A stretch of DNA of 64,000 bases, taken from contig OX352764.1 of NCBI GenBank assembly GCA_947095585.1, positions 70,761,536 to 70,825,535 on the forward strand, written 5' to 3'. The first letter of the stretch is position 1; every line of letters starts with the position of its first letter. The stretch comes from Nephrocerus scutellatus. Its lineage: Eukaryota > Arthropoda > Insecta > Diptera > Pipunculidae. Positions 33,761 to 44,345 of this stretch are shown piece after piece. Under the pieces are notes generated by a model. The model searched no databases and was not told the origin of the DNA. It saw only the letters and a list, made by a program, of their open reading frames with translations. The translations under genes were made by a program, and so were the position numbers.

Positions 33761-34460
33761 AAAAAGAATAAAGAATATTCTATTTAAATTTATAAAATTA
33801 TGGGTTTAAAATTTATATAGATAAAGAAATAGAAGTATTGAAAGGAGATAGTTTTATGTATGTATATATATTGTACATTATGATACATTAACTACAGGAA
33901 AAAAACCATAATTTATCATCTAAATCATGTACATATTGATATAAATCATCTGACATAGCAATTATGCTACATACCAGTGATCAAACATAAGACCATTTAT
34001 TCATTTTACAGAATTAAAAATTTATCTAGCCCAATGTTTGTTCTCGAAAAAGTACTGTGATTTGTTTTTTGAATATGAGGAAGTTCGTTTGATATTTTAT
34101 TTCTCTTGGTAAATTGTTATATTTGGAGATGCCTTTATTATTATATTTATATTTATTTATAATTTAATGAAAGAAAATAATCATTTGGTTGACGTTTTTT
34201 TCTCAATTTTACTTTGATTTAACATTTCAAATAGCTCATCACAAATCCACAAAACGATCACAAACAAATTTATTGAAAGTTGGACACGACAACGTCTGTC
34301 GGGTCACCTAGTCTATATATGTATAAAAATGAACATCTGTTTGTTTATAATACGACACTAAACTCACAAACTAGACTAGACTAGTTGCTGCGGAGTTTGC
34401 GTATATGAATAATCAAGATGTAGAGTCATCTATGTGGGCTTATGAGCACAGCTTTCTAGT

Positions 34461-34610
34461 TTGTTAGTGCTCGGGTCTGAACTCAGATCCACCCACTACA
34501 ACACATTCTTTCCTTCTGCTATCCATATATTTCCAACCCCACGCTGTGCCTATAGGCATTATAAGGGTGCAAATCCCTTTAAGCGTGCACTAATTACAAA
34601 AGAAAATAGT
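34461..34610 (+). repeat. 3' tail of a jockey-type LINE
   Basis: CCCACGCTGTGCC..CATTATAAGGGTGCAAATCC..AAGCGTGCAC (three short blocks) matches the 3'UTR of the LINE at 38800-40262. Confidence 0.65.
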
Positions 34611-34815
34611 TTGCCTTGCACTAGTATTTTGTCTAGAACTGAGTTCTTTGATGTCGACCTAATATAAGTATCGGTGCCTAATATAAGATGTGTTGGTTAA
34701 GACTGTAAAGTACTGGGAATTGAGTTGAGAACTCTTTTTATTAGCAGTCTGGAAATTAGGTGGTTGTATGATCGTTGTAGGAGGCTTCCCTGATAATAAT
34801 TTGTTCGGTCATGAA

Positions 34816-34862
34816 CTTCCTTTTGGCACGGATTGTTTATTAGAATCCGTGCCAAAAGGAAG
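34816..34862. other. Perfect 19-bp hairpin, 9-nt loop
   Basis: Arm CTTCCTTTTGGCACGGATT (34816-34834), loop GTTTATTAG, then the exact complement (34844-34862). No mismatch. Function unknown. Confidence 0.95.
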
Positions 34863-35779
34863 GGACGTACTATTTCCAGTTAAGCTAGATGTTCTGAAAC
34901 AAAATATACATATGATGGTACGTTTGATAACAGAATATAGACAAGTATTGGGTCTAGTCTAAGTCGTTGTGTTTACACCATGTGTGATAGTTACAAAATT
35001 TCGGATTCCCCTGAGTTGGAGTAGTATAACCTCTTAGTTTTATGTTCGAGCGGATAACTGGGAATATTTAATATCAGGTATTGAGGAGTGTCTCACTGAA
35101 GAAACAGGAAACAAAAGATCTTTAAAATTTTCAGCAACATTGTTCTGTGATTTTACTTCTGCTGTTTGATGTTATATTGACGAACAGTTCCGTACATTGG
35201 ATTTGATCTTTTGTAAGTATTTGACAAGGTTTTCTGGGAAACTAATAAAGGGTGTACATATTTCACTTTTCCTGGAGGCCTATATGATATAAATTAATCT
35301 ATTTTGACGTGATCCTATTTCGAAAGCTTTTAGGAAAATACTTGGGAAGATTTTTTAATCTCAACTGTCTTTAATTTAAGTTATCTGCGAGTTATTGGGT
35401 CTCATTTTTTTGCTATCTTTCAATTGCTTTTGGATTTTTCGATCTTCACGGCACTGATTTCAATTATAAACTACACTAGTTTCTGCTGGTTGGTTTGTAT
35501 TTGATCTTATTTACTGTAGATCTCCTGTTCATTGTCGGCATCCATCATGACTCATGACTCCGATGCCGTTGAAAAGATTTCGAGAGATTTTCCGGAGGAT
35601 TTATTGTATATTGGTTTTTTAGACCATTACCAAATGGGAATAATGATTAATGGAAATAAAAAATTAGCTTTATTACGTACTAGAGTTGAAAAGGGGAAGG
35701 TAGAAATTTAAGTCTAATAAGTGGGATAGTGCTTATTGGTAATGTTCTTAATATTATTTCTGCGTTATTAATAGTAATT

Positions 35780-36563
35780 GTTGTGTTCTACAATAAGCTT
35801 CTTACCAAATTTCAAAGTTGTGTTTTCGGGTCTGTAACAGATAGGTGCTAATTTCCACTTTTGATTTTTACTTTCAAAGAGTACGTGATCACCTAAATAA
35901 AAATTATTTGGTCTTACTACCTTGTCATAGTAAGTTTTCGGTGTGTGTTTGCGGGTTAGTACTCTTAAAGTATGTTTGTATTTCCACAGACGGTAATAAC
36001 TTTTGTGGTTATAAAGTGGTTTCGGTTCTCGTATTAAGTTAGATGACCGCTATTATTGCAGAGAATTGTGGCCGCACTAAGATATTGTTTCCAGGATTTA
36101 GATTCGCACTTTTTTTATTTTGAGCAGCCTGCACAGTCCTTTAAATCAATAAAGTTTGTTTCTCTGTCAAAAACTATCCGGTAGGAATACCGCAGCGTTA
36201 ATTATTTGATCTGACACCACTTGAGCTACTGTTCCAGCCTCCGCGTTCGGTATAGTATCTAGGAATTAATTTTCGATAGTACTTCGCGAGTTCAAAAAAA
36301 AAAAATGTGTCTAATTGTTTGAGGAACTGGAAAACACTGTTTACAAGCAGTTTTGCTGGAATCTGCAAGTGCTTCTTTTTCTGAGCAGAACAACTTCCTT
36401 TTGTATGAACAAACATTTGCGTTTGCAGGTTGTCTTCTGTTATTCTGTCAAAGACCTTTTTGAGTTTGGTTGTGATTTTGGCCATAGATAATGATATCAT
36501 ATACCACAGTTGGTACTGAAGGCTGTCTTGGCTCGATCTTTTAGATCTACCATTTTCTTCCAT
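35780..36563 (-). pseudogene. Gypsy-type LTR retroelement pol remnant (integrase end)
   Basis: Minus-strand frames include AEAGTVAQVVSDQII, as in retroviral-type integrase cores, and further on YYDKVVRPNNFYLGDHVLF, as in the C-terminal integrase region of insect gypsy-group elements. Stops and frameshifts lie between them. The segment at about 34700-35780 may hold more of the same element, but no clear block was recognised and no LTR was found. Confidence 0.55.
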
Positions 36564-36599
36564 CCATCCATCAAGGCTACTAGAGTACTACGGTGAGCT

Positions 36600-37110
36600 A
36601 CGTTGTTTCAAGCATTTATTTCATTTAATTACTGATTATCTTTTTCTTTGTAATACCTACAGGTAGTATATATATTTTTTTGTTTATGGGAGCTTGGTAT
36701 TGCGTAAGTGGTATTTCATACGTTATTGCTACCCACAGTATTTCATACCTCTGGCACCCCATAACAATCGTGAGAAGGCGTGAGGCAGGTCGAATGGCGA
36801 CTAGAACAGCTAATCTGAAGATTAGTTCTGTAAGAAAGCATCAGATATTTAACATCTTCCAAAAAGTACATTAAAAAAAACTTTTAAACTTGCCCCATAA
36901 ATAAATGATATAACAAAATTCATCCTACCTATTTCCTGTTTCAAACACCTTAGAAAATGATTTTTCTGAAAAAACTGGTTCTGATTTTTAACTGAAGGCA
37001 TTTAGACGAGATGCTGCCCGCTATAATGTAGGTTGCACTATAAGATATAATATACTTTTTGCATGAAAAAATCACAAACAAATATACATCTTTTATTTGA
37101 TGCTAATGTT
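36600..37110. other. Unassigned stretch
   Basis: No recognisable gene or repeat. Confidence 0.3.
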
Positions 37111-37116
37111 AAGAAT

Positions 37117-37322
37117 GGGCGCCGTAGCTCAGTGGAAATGCACATGGCTACTGAGCAGGAGGTTAGTGGTTCGAATCCCAGTAACACCAAAAGTATTTTT
37201 CACACTGTCCCACCTCTCGCGAATGGGCAACGTTCCTAGAGTAAAACTTGTCACAGAAAGCTTCTCAATTCGCCATTCGGATCCGGTCATTAAATTGTAG
37301 GTCCCTTCCATTTGTGTCCAAA
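37117..37322 (+). repeat. tRNA-derived SINE, copy 2 (best preserved head)
   Basis: The head starts GGGCGCCGTAGCTCAGTGG. A box TAGCTCAGTGG at 37125-37135 and B box GGTTCGAATCC at 37168-37178, 32 nt apart as in a pol III promoter. The body (AAAAGTATTTTTCAC.. to GGTCCCTTCCATTTGTGT) matches copies at 2647 and 48598. The 3' half of a tRNA is not followed by a tRNA acceptor end, so it is not a tRNA gene. Confidence 0.88.
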
Positions 37323-37504
37323 AATATAAAAATTATTAGCACAATGTAATATTTACACCATATCACTTCAATAAAGTTGTATAACTTTTCAAAAATTTAA
37401 TAAATCACTGATATTGTTATTTATTACTAATCTTTATATTATATTAAAACGATAAATAAAAACCAAAACAAAATTTCAAACAGAAATAGTTTAAATCATG
37501 AAAA

Positions 37505-37936
37505 TTACAGTGGCACAATTATTGTGACATCACTAAACGATGGCAAAATTATATGCACAAGTGCACTCGTGTGTATGGGTGCATTATTATGTTGAAGAAT
37601 GAAATCGCTCCCAATTGATATTGATCCTGCCACCAGTGCAAAATCATTTAGAATCCCTTCATAATGTGACTGTGTCATATGATCAGAGAGCTGGACAAGG
37701 GGTCCCACACCACAATATGATATGCATCCCGTTATCATAATTTTGCCTCCTTTGGAATGGAATGCTTTTTGAGTTGCGTAACAGTTTGTTTGGCTCTTGT
37801 TTTTGAATCGGTGTAATAAAACTTTCGACCATAGCTGCCATCTAAAGAACAACAGTTTCGTCAGTCCAAAGCATACTTCTCCAAAAAGCCACTGGTTTTT
37901 TGATATGTTCCCTAGCAAATTGTAGCCGAAGCCGCT
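37505..37936 (-). pseudogene. Tc1-like transposase, catalytic part
   Basis: Reads LQFAREHIKKPVAFWRSMLW then TDET, the first catalytic Asp region. Later, in another frame, ILQHNNAPIHTSA appears, where the family has QQDNAPxHT: the second catalytic Asp is changed to Asn. Frameshifted and inactive. Confidence 0.75.
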
Positions 37937-37940
37937 TATT

Positions 37941-38235
37941 AAATTCTCTATATTAACCTCGCGTGCACGTGGCTGGCTGGCTGGCTGGGTGGTCAGATTT
38001 TCTGATCAATTTTTAACCCACTTCCCAAAGCCCGATTTTATTGAAATTTATATATATGTATATTTCCGGTGACAATACTTTCTATTAAAATTTCAGAGAG
38101 ATCCTACTATTATGACTGTGTTCTGTGTGCGCTGATGAGCTCAAGCAGCGCTGCTTATTTTACGATTGGGGTTGTTTTGTTGTTTTATAGAAGTATGTGT
38201 CTCCGATGGACAACACTTTTTGTAATAGTTTTGGA
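37941..38235 (+). repeat. Family A repeat, copy 10 (3' truncated)
   Basis: Starts AAATTCTCTATATTAACC at the break in the Tc1 transposase gene. Loses similarity near 38235. Confidence 0.75.
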
Positions 38236-38799
38236 TATCCCGGGTCACTTGCAGAATCAGAAGGATCAGTAATGATTTTTTACGGAAATTGGCACCATAA
38301 TCGAGAAAAAAAAACATAAAAGCAATTGCCTAGACAATGCTGGCGGAAAGCAAATGTCTGCAATTTGAAGTTCCAGAGAGACTAAAAACTTCTTCCGATG
38401 ATAAACAATTTTTTTGTCATTTTTTAACTTGACTTTTAGGAGTTAAAGTTTGGTATAGCCGCCCTTCCAACAAATTTTATTACAAATTACCTATTAAGAA
38501 TGGAGAGGCCGCTTAAGCAGAAACTCCTCCCTCAACAGTATTCAAATGTAACCTTGATTCAGTGAAGGTTTGCTATGATCAGCGCCATCGAATCGTTTCT
38601 TTTAAAAGTGCCTCTAAAGCTAAGATTGTTCAATATTTTTTAAAGTTTGATACGTTATTGAAAAGAGTACACCTTCCGATTAGTTATGTAATACAATAAT
38701 ACAACTTTATTCAAACGGCATAGGATGGCTTTAAATTGGCGCATTCTGCAATTTCAATTTTCGAAAGCTTTATCAATATTATGCTTAAGTACCTGAATC

Positions 38800-40262
38800 G
38801 TTTTTTTTTTTTTTTTTTTTTATAATTCGCGCACGCTTCAAGGGGTTCGCACCCTTATAATGCTCGGCTATATGCTTGGCACAGCGTGGGCGTTAAGGAA
38901 GAGGAGGAGAAAAGAGGAGATGTCTATGAGCTTGTGTTTTGAATGCCTGTGGATCATAGTGATGTGGGAAGACAGAGCTTGGCAGAGCATTCCACATACG
39001 AGTTGTACGGCTGAAGAACGAATCCCTGAATTTAACTGTACGTCCGAAGATGGGCTTAAGGGTAAACTGATGAGCATTTAGAGCGCCACGAGTATTGCGG
39101 TTGAATTCAAGGAGAGGTGGCATGCAGCTGGCTATTTCTCTTGAGCACCGCTGGTAGAAGAAACGATAAAACAGTGACAAGCAAGAAACGTTCCTGCGGT
39201 GTTCAAGCGAATCTATTGATTTCGCTATATTTTCGTCACCGATAAGTTTTAACGCGCGGTTTTGTATTCTATCTAGCTGATGCAAAGAAGTCTTAGGCGC
39301 ACCAGACCAGATATGGCAATTGTACTCAAGTTTTGGGCGAATAAAAGCCTTGTATATGGTAGCCAGATCAGAGGGAGAGAAATATTTCTTGCACCGGGCT
39401 AGAAAACCTAAACATTTCGCAGCATTTTTAGCGATGGTAAATATGTGGTCATTCCAACGAAGCTTGTCGTTAACGCACATACCGAGAATTGCGAGATTTT
39501 CAGTTTCCTCGATGCAAGTGCCATTCATGGATAATGGCATGGGGTTTAGGATTCGCTTGGACGACAGGAGACAGCATTGGGTTTTGGAAGCGTTAAATTC
39601 TACTCTATTGTTTTCTCCCCATTGTATTATGCTGTCAAGGTCAGAATTTAACGTGCTTAACATACGAAGTTGTTTGAGTTCCACATCAGAGGTGGAGGGA
39701 CGTTCCTCAAACTTATATGAGAAGCTGAGAGTGCTGTCGTCAGCGAAAGAGTGAATTGGATTAGAAGTCACAGATAAGAGATCATTAATAAAAATGAGAA
39801 AGAGTGTCGGGGACAGAACAGAGCCCTGGGGAACGCCAGCATTTATGTGGTGTATTTCAGATTTGAAACCGTCTAAAACAACTTGAATTGAGCGGTCCAA
39901 AAGAAAGCTTCTAATCCATTGAAGCAGTTTATCATCGACACCATTAGCACGCAAAAGAGCTTGATGCCAAACTCTGTCAAATGCCTTTGAAATATCGAGT
40001 GCAACAGCTTTGCTTTCTCCAAAATGATGCAAAGATCGGTTCCACTGTTCGGTGAGATAAACCATCAAATCACCAGTAGAACGTTGCCCACGAAACCCAT
40101 ACTGCCGGTCACTAAGAATTACGTTGGTTTCAAGATATTTCTTAAGCTGATAATTGATCAGCGTTTCCATGACCTTGGAAAGAATGGATGTAAGTGCTAT
40201 GGGTCGGTACGAAGAAGGAGACGACGGTTCGCCTTTTTTGGGTATGGGCTGGACAAATTGTC
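38800..40262 (-). mobile_element. 5'-truncated jockey-type LINE with poly(A) tail
   Basis: Minus-strand copy beginning at about 40262 inside the reverse transcriptase gene (PIPKKGEPSSPSSYRPIALT) and ending in a run of about 22 A (T on plus, 38800-38821). The 3'UTR contains TTATAAGGGTGCGAACCCC. 5' truncation plus poly(A) is the normal product of target-primed reverse transcription. No clear target duplication was seen. It is the least decayed mobile element in the window. Confidence 0.88.
38893..40170 (-). CDS. LINE reverse transcriptase, open 425-codon frame (partial)
   Basis: Non-LTR reverse transcriptase of jockey type. Counting from Met at 40170: LDISKAFDRVWHQ at about 58-70 (first catalytic Asp), AGVPQGSVLSP at 111-121, FADDSTL at 142-148 (catalytic Asp pair), and a thumb and C-terminal region ending TRMWNALPSSVFPHHYDPQA. 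The frame is open upstream of this Met to the 5' truncation near 40262, so the natural start is missing. The active-site residues look intact, but lacking the endonuclease and RT N-terminus this copy is not autonomous. Confidence 0.88.
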   Translation of the reverse strand: METLINYQLKKYLETNVILSDRQYGFRGQRSTGDLMVYLTEQWNRSLHHFGESKAVALDISKAFDRVWHQALLRANGVDDKLLQWIRSFLLDRSIQVVLDGFKSEIHHINAGVPQGSVLSPTLFLIFINDLLSVTSNPIHSFADDSTLSFSYKFEERPSTSDVELKQLRMLSTLNSDLDSIIQWGENNRVEFNASKTQCCLLSSKRILNPMPLSMNGTCIEETENLAILGMCVNDKLRWNDHIFTIAKNAAKCLGFLARCKKYFSPSDLATIYKAFIRPKLEYNCHIWSGAPKTSLHQLDRIQNRALKLIGDENIAKSIDSLEHRRNVSCLSLFYRFFYQRCSREIASCMPPLLEFNRNTRGALNAHQFTLKPIFGRTVKFRDSFFSRTTRMWNALPSSVFPHHYDPQAFKTQAHRHLLFSPPLP

Positions 40263-40392
40263 AGTGTAAAATTGCAGTATCACCAAAAACAACAGATTAG
40301 ACGATTATTAAACGTTGTTATACTACTTGTGTGGCACGAAGCGCAATCCTACTAGAACGAGAGAATATTTTTTTTTATCTATCAATATTTTC

Positions 40393-40548
40393 AAATTCTT
40401 TATATTAACTTCGCGTGCCCGTGGCTGGCTGGCTGGTGGGCAGAATCTAGGGATCAATTTTAAACACACTTTCTAAAGTCCGATTTTTTTCAAACTTTGC
40501 TTTCCCGATTAGAGAATTTGCACGAAAAATTTCAATTTTTATGGGTTG
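40393..40548 (+). repeat. Family A repeat, copy 11 (short deletion form)
   Basis: Both ends are present in only 156 bp: CAAATTCTTTATATTAAC.. and AGAGAATTTGCACGAAAAAT..ATGGGTTG. Confidence 0.75.
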
Positions 40549-40551
40549 TTT

Positions 40552-41270
40552 TATTGTTTTTTAATTGCTATAAAACACATTCTAAGCGGTTTTTTCAAGG
40601 ACAAATATATGAAAAACCATTAAATCCATATCCATTTTTTTAGTTATTTCTTAAAACTGTACTAAATGTAGTACGTAGTTCGTACCACCGGCACAGCTGG
40701 CCTGAAAGAGCTGTCACAAAGGCAACCCAGCATGACCCACCATGCAGAGCACACACGATACTATCCCCGCGTATCTTTAGTTTTGAATGTACGCAAACAG
40801 CCCAGTCGCGCCAGTAGTATCTGATTGCATTGTTCTCGGTCTCGTTCAGGTGCGCTTCTGCATATCTCTAATTAGCATCCCGATTATCCAAACCATTGAA
40901 ATATATGGAATGCGTTTCTTCGTTTTCCCTTTAGGAATATGGTAGATAATAGCTGCACGAGCCCGACAAATAGCCCAATGTATCCGAATGCAATAATGCC
41001 TAGGTAGTATAAATCGGCCCTCTAGTGCGCTCTCCAAGTACTGAGGATTTAGATAAAAAAAAGATAAAGATTGAGTCATTTGCTATGATGCTGACCGAAC
41101 AAAATGGTTCCAACTAAGATCGGTGACAATAACGATTCTTGAACTTGATTTAATGATCACTTTGAGGTTGATTGTACTTAAAAGTTCGTTTTATGTAAGA
41201 CTACTTTTAATGTTATTTAAAAACGTATATGCAGGATGCGTATATGTTATGTAACAGCAGCTTAGATTTG
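40552..41270. other. Unassigned stretch within the Tc1 nest
   Basis: No recognised element; 40680-40860 is less AT-rich than its surroundings. Confidence 0.3.
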
Positions 41271-41284
41271 TGCAAGAAATACTT

Positions 41285-41660
41285 GGGGCCCCAACAAATT
41301 TTAAAAAAAATTTAACCCGATTTTCTTCAAATTTTATATACGTGTGTATCTTCGATCGATGGACAACACTTTTTGTAAAAATTTTGAAGACCCCGGGCCC
41401 GGGGTTGTGGACCGCATACAAATTTTTTAAAAAAATCAACCCGACTTTCTTCATATTTTATACACGTGTGTATCTCTAATGGACAACATGTAAAAAATGT
41501 ACAGACGCCGGGCCCTGCGGTCGTGGGGCCTCATACAAATTTAAAATAAAAAAAAAACAACCCATAACAATTAAAATTTTTCATGTAAATTCTCTAATAG
41601 TAGATACATATGTGTGCAAAGTTTGAACCGGGCTAATTTGGAAAAAATTAATATTGGAGC
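41285..41660. repeat. Family A fragments, opposite orientations (copies 12 and 13)
   Basis: 41285-41545 has two plus-strand units (CCGATTTTCTTCAAATTTTA..). 41560-41660 begins with the reversed 3' end ACAACCCATAACAATTAAAA.. Confidence 0.65.
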
Positions 41661-41662
41661 CC

Positions 41663-41989
41663 CCTGAAACACAAACACGCTTCGGCTTCGGCTACGCTGC
41701 GTTACGATGCAGCCGCTTTGAATTTGCTTTGAATGACTTTTCTCTATGTTTTCAAATGAGAGTTCTGCCATAGTTCTCTGCTTTGAACTTTCAGGCAAAG
41801 TAAATGTTCAGCACTTTTGAACTAGAGCTTCCGTTTGTAGCTTCGTTACGTAACATTACGTTTTTTCTCTACGATTGCCAAACGAAACGTTGAAGCCGAA
41901 GCGACATTGTGTTAGGAAGCATTGAAATCGTATGGCTAAACTCGTAAACGTCAGGCGAAAACGAAGCTGAAGCGTGTTTGTGTTTTAGG
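41663..41989. mobile_element. 327-bp MITE with inverted ends CCTRAAACACAAACACGCTT
   Basis: Left CCTGAAACACAAACACGCTT pairs with right CCTAAAACACAAACACGCTT (reverse strand), continuing CRGCTTCG. No coding sequence. Target duplication not clear. Confidence 0.65.
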
Positions 41990-42229
41990 CATAAATGCCT
42001 CTGCTTATCTCTTCTTCTCTGTATTCACATGTCACATGCACATCACATATCCATAATTATTCCGCGTTCTGACTTCTGAGTGTACAACACATTTCAATTG
42101 CTGCGCCATTCAGTTCTGTATAATAGTATATTACAGAACGAGCAAGGAAAGTGGAGTTTATCGTGCGAGGTCGAAGCTTGACAATTTAACGAGCACGATG
42201 AGCGCTTTTCTGCGAGTCGTGTACGCTAT

Positions 42230-42445
42230 TTTTCACGCGCCCAAACCGGTTTTTTTTGCTAAATCGAGAGAGAAGCAGAAATGTGAGAATGTGTGTTCGC
42301 TGTGACTGCAGTAAATAACAAAGAAATGAATTTTTCACGCGTCCAAACCGGTTTTTCTGCTAAATCGAGAGAGAAGCAGAAATCACAAACGACAAACAAA
42401 AGAGAATTCTTGCTCATGCGCAATGTGTTCGCTGAGATTGTAGTA
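42230..42445. repeat. Tandem duplication of about 100 bp
   Basis: CCAAACCGGTTTTT..GCTAAATCGAGAGAGAAGCAGAAAT occurs at about 42241 and 42345, with diverged following sequence. Confidence 0.7.
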
Positions 42446-42624
42446 AATATCAAAAGACGTTTATGTCATAACATAACTAGTGTTGTTATGGGCTACTTTA
42501 GAGGCTAGTTTATAGCTTACGAAACAGTAACTTTCGTCTATGGGCGTGTGAAAAAATATTTGTTCTGCTTCCTCTTGATATCTCTATACTCTCTGCCAAA
42601 AACTACTCTATAGAAAAGGTTTTG

Positions 42625-42930
42625 CTCTCTGCTGTAACGCAACAACAAAACAACCCCAATCATAAAGCAGCCAGTGCCGCCTTTATCGTATCACTCATCA
42701 GCGCACACAGAACACACTCATTATAGTATGATATGATTTTTGTTTTTGAATTTGTATGGGAGCCCCCCGATCCCGCAGCCCGATATCTCTGAAATTTTAA
42801 TAGAAAGTATTGTCACCGGAAATATACATTTCAATAAAATCGGGCTATGGGAAGTGGGTTAAAAATTGATCAAAAAATCTGACCAGCCAGCCAGCCAGTC
42901 ATGTGCACGCGAAGTTAATATAGAGAATTT
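42625..42930 (-). repeat. Family A repeat, copy 14
   Basis: Reversed copy ending TTAATATAGAGAATTT at 42930, directly abutting a plus-strand copy. Confidence 0.75.
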
Positions 42931-43380
42931 AATTAACCCGATTTTGGTAAAATTTTATACACATATGTATCTCTGATGGACAAAACTGTTTGGAAATTTT
43001 TTGAGCAAATTCGCCCTGAGGCCCGAGGGGTGGTTTAAACATATGTTTATCCCAATGGATAAAAGTTTTTGTAAAATTTTTGGAGCGAATGGGCCCTAAG
43101 GCCTGGGCCGGGACCATAAAATTTTTATTTAAAAATTATCCCGATTTACTTTAAATTTTAAGCATATGTGTATCTCAGATAGACCGATCTTTTTGTAAAC
43201 ATTTTTGAGTTTTTGATTTGAATTTTCTCCATACAAATTTTTTACACAAGTGTATCTCCGGTGAGAACAGTTTTTGAAACAATTTTGAATTTTTTCCAAA
43301 CTAACCCGATTCAAACTTTGCACACATATGTTTCTCCTATTAGAGAATTTACATGAAAAATTTTTATTGGTTTTTTTTTG
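42931..43380 (+). repeat. Family A repeat, copy 15
   Basis: Starts within the unit array (AATTAACCCGATTTTGG..). Four diverged units, then GAGAATTTACATGAAAAATT near the end. Confidence 0.7.
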
Positions 43381-43394
43381 GTGTTATATATGGT

Positions 43395-43719
43395 GTTATA
43401 TGTTTTTTTATTTTCTTTGAACCTTCGTCGTAACGTTCTTTTACTAACTTTCTCATCACGATCCTTCTTTAAATCATTTAACACATTTCGAACTTTTCAC
43501 ATTGGTTACTTCTAAAAGAACGAATAAGTCTTCCCTTTTCGAAGTAACCCTTTTTCTGCCTCTAAAGGTTCGGTTTTTTACACTTCCATGGGTTTTTTGT
43601 TTTTGAATTTGGTAATAAATTGCTCTTCGACTGCAATGATATTTGGCCGAAGCACCGGTTCCAAATTCTGCAACAATAGCCGCTCGTGTCTCCGTGGTTA
43701 ATTCCCTAGTTCTAACCAT
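43395..43719 (-). pseudogene. Tc1-like transposase, N-terminal part
   Basis: Starts MVRTRELTTETRAAIVAEF, the first helix-turn-helix of a Tc1 paired-like domain, and includes SRRAIYYQIQKQK and a GRKR motif. After a stop near 43474 another frame gives SKRTLRRRFKEN, the second HTH. It is cut off by the insertions and continues at 37936. Confidence 0.75.
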
Positions 43720-44214
43720 TTAAAAAAAGTTGCACGAAGGACAGATGACGCTAGACTACTACCAATGAGTACGAGCATCGCTTTGCATTGAGAAGTTGAA
43801 GAGTTTAACTGCCGTTTGATATCCAGAACCGTTATTTGCACTTGTGCAAATAATTTTGCCATCGTTTAGTGATGTCACAATAATTGTGCCATTGTAATTT
43901 TCATGATTTAAACTATTTCTGTTTGAAATTTTGTTTTGGTTTTTATTTATCGTTTTAAGATAATATAAAAGATTAGTAATAAATAACAATATCAGTGATT
44001 TATTAAATTTTTGAAAAGTTATACAACTTTATTGAAGTGATATGGTGTAAATATTACATTGTGCAAATAATTTTGCCAATAACTGTATTTTTAACAAGAA
44101 TGTCCTTAAACTTTTTCAAATGGGATTTCACAGAGAATATTGAACTATACATCGTCCCTGTCATAGCTGTCCAACTGATGCAACGAATACTTTTATTTTA
44201 AATAGAAGCACCAA

Positions 44215-44345
44215 CCCATAAAAATAAATGTTGTTTATGTAAATTCTCTAATCGGACATACACATTTGTGCAAAGTTTGAATAAAATCGAGTTAATTTTT
44301 ACACAAATTACATGGGAGCCCCTCGGCTCTACGGCATTATCACTT
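44215..44345 (-). repeat. Family A repeat, copy 16 (3' end only)
   Basis: Reversed 3' terminus CCCATAAAAATAAATG..GTAAATTCTCTAATCGG, then one partial unit. Confidence 0.65.

Larger units (their letters stand above)
32495..34313 (+). mobile_element. Non-autonomous Helitron-like element (array unit 2)
   Basis: Starts 5'-TCTATATATATAAAAATGAA immediately after the CTAG of unit 1. Ends with the hairpin CGACA-ACGTC-TGTCG (34289-34303), six bases, then CTAG (34310-34313). TC at the start, CTRR at the end and a 3' hairpin are the defining Helitron signals. No Rep/helicase is encoded. A CAAAAGACCCT minisatellite (32750-33105) and a family A insertion (33255-33760) lie inside. Another TCTATATATG start follows at 34314. 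Confidence 0.78.
37331..44085 (-). mobile_element. Tc1-like transposon with long IR/DR ends, split by nested insertions
   Basis: Inverted repeats of about 220 bp lie at 37331-37560 and 43842-44085. The right end is ..CCAATAACTG followed by TA, so the element starts CAGTTATTGG as in Tc1 elements. In the right repeat TTGTGCAAATAATTTTGCCA occurs twice, exactly, at 43842-43861 and 44059-44078. The left repeat has the inner copy at 37541-37560 (one change) and a damaged outer copy at 37330-37344. This is the IR/DR layout. The transposase gene (minus) starts at 43719 and resumes at 37936. Everything between about 37937 and 43394 is later insertion. Confidence 0.85.

Noticed and set aside
34700..35780. 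Envelope gene of the gypsy-type element
   Set aside because: No conserved block was recognisable in any frame; only the integrase end at 35780-36563 is supported.
37117..37190. A functional tRNA gene
   Set aside because: A and B boxes are good, but the sequence does not close a tRNA acceptor stem and is followed by a SINE body shared with other copies.
39320..39754. 144-codon plus-strand frame as a gene
   Set aside because: It is the antisense shadow of the LINE reverse transcriptase frame at 38893-40170.
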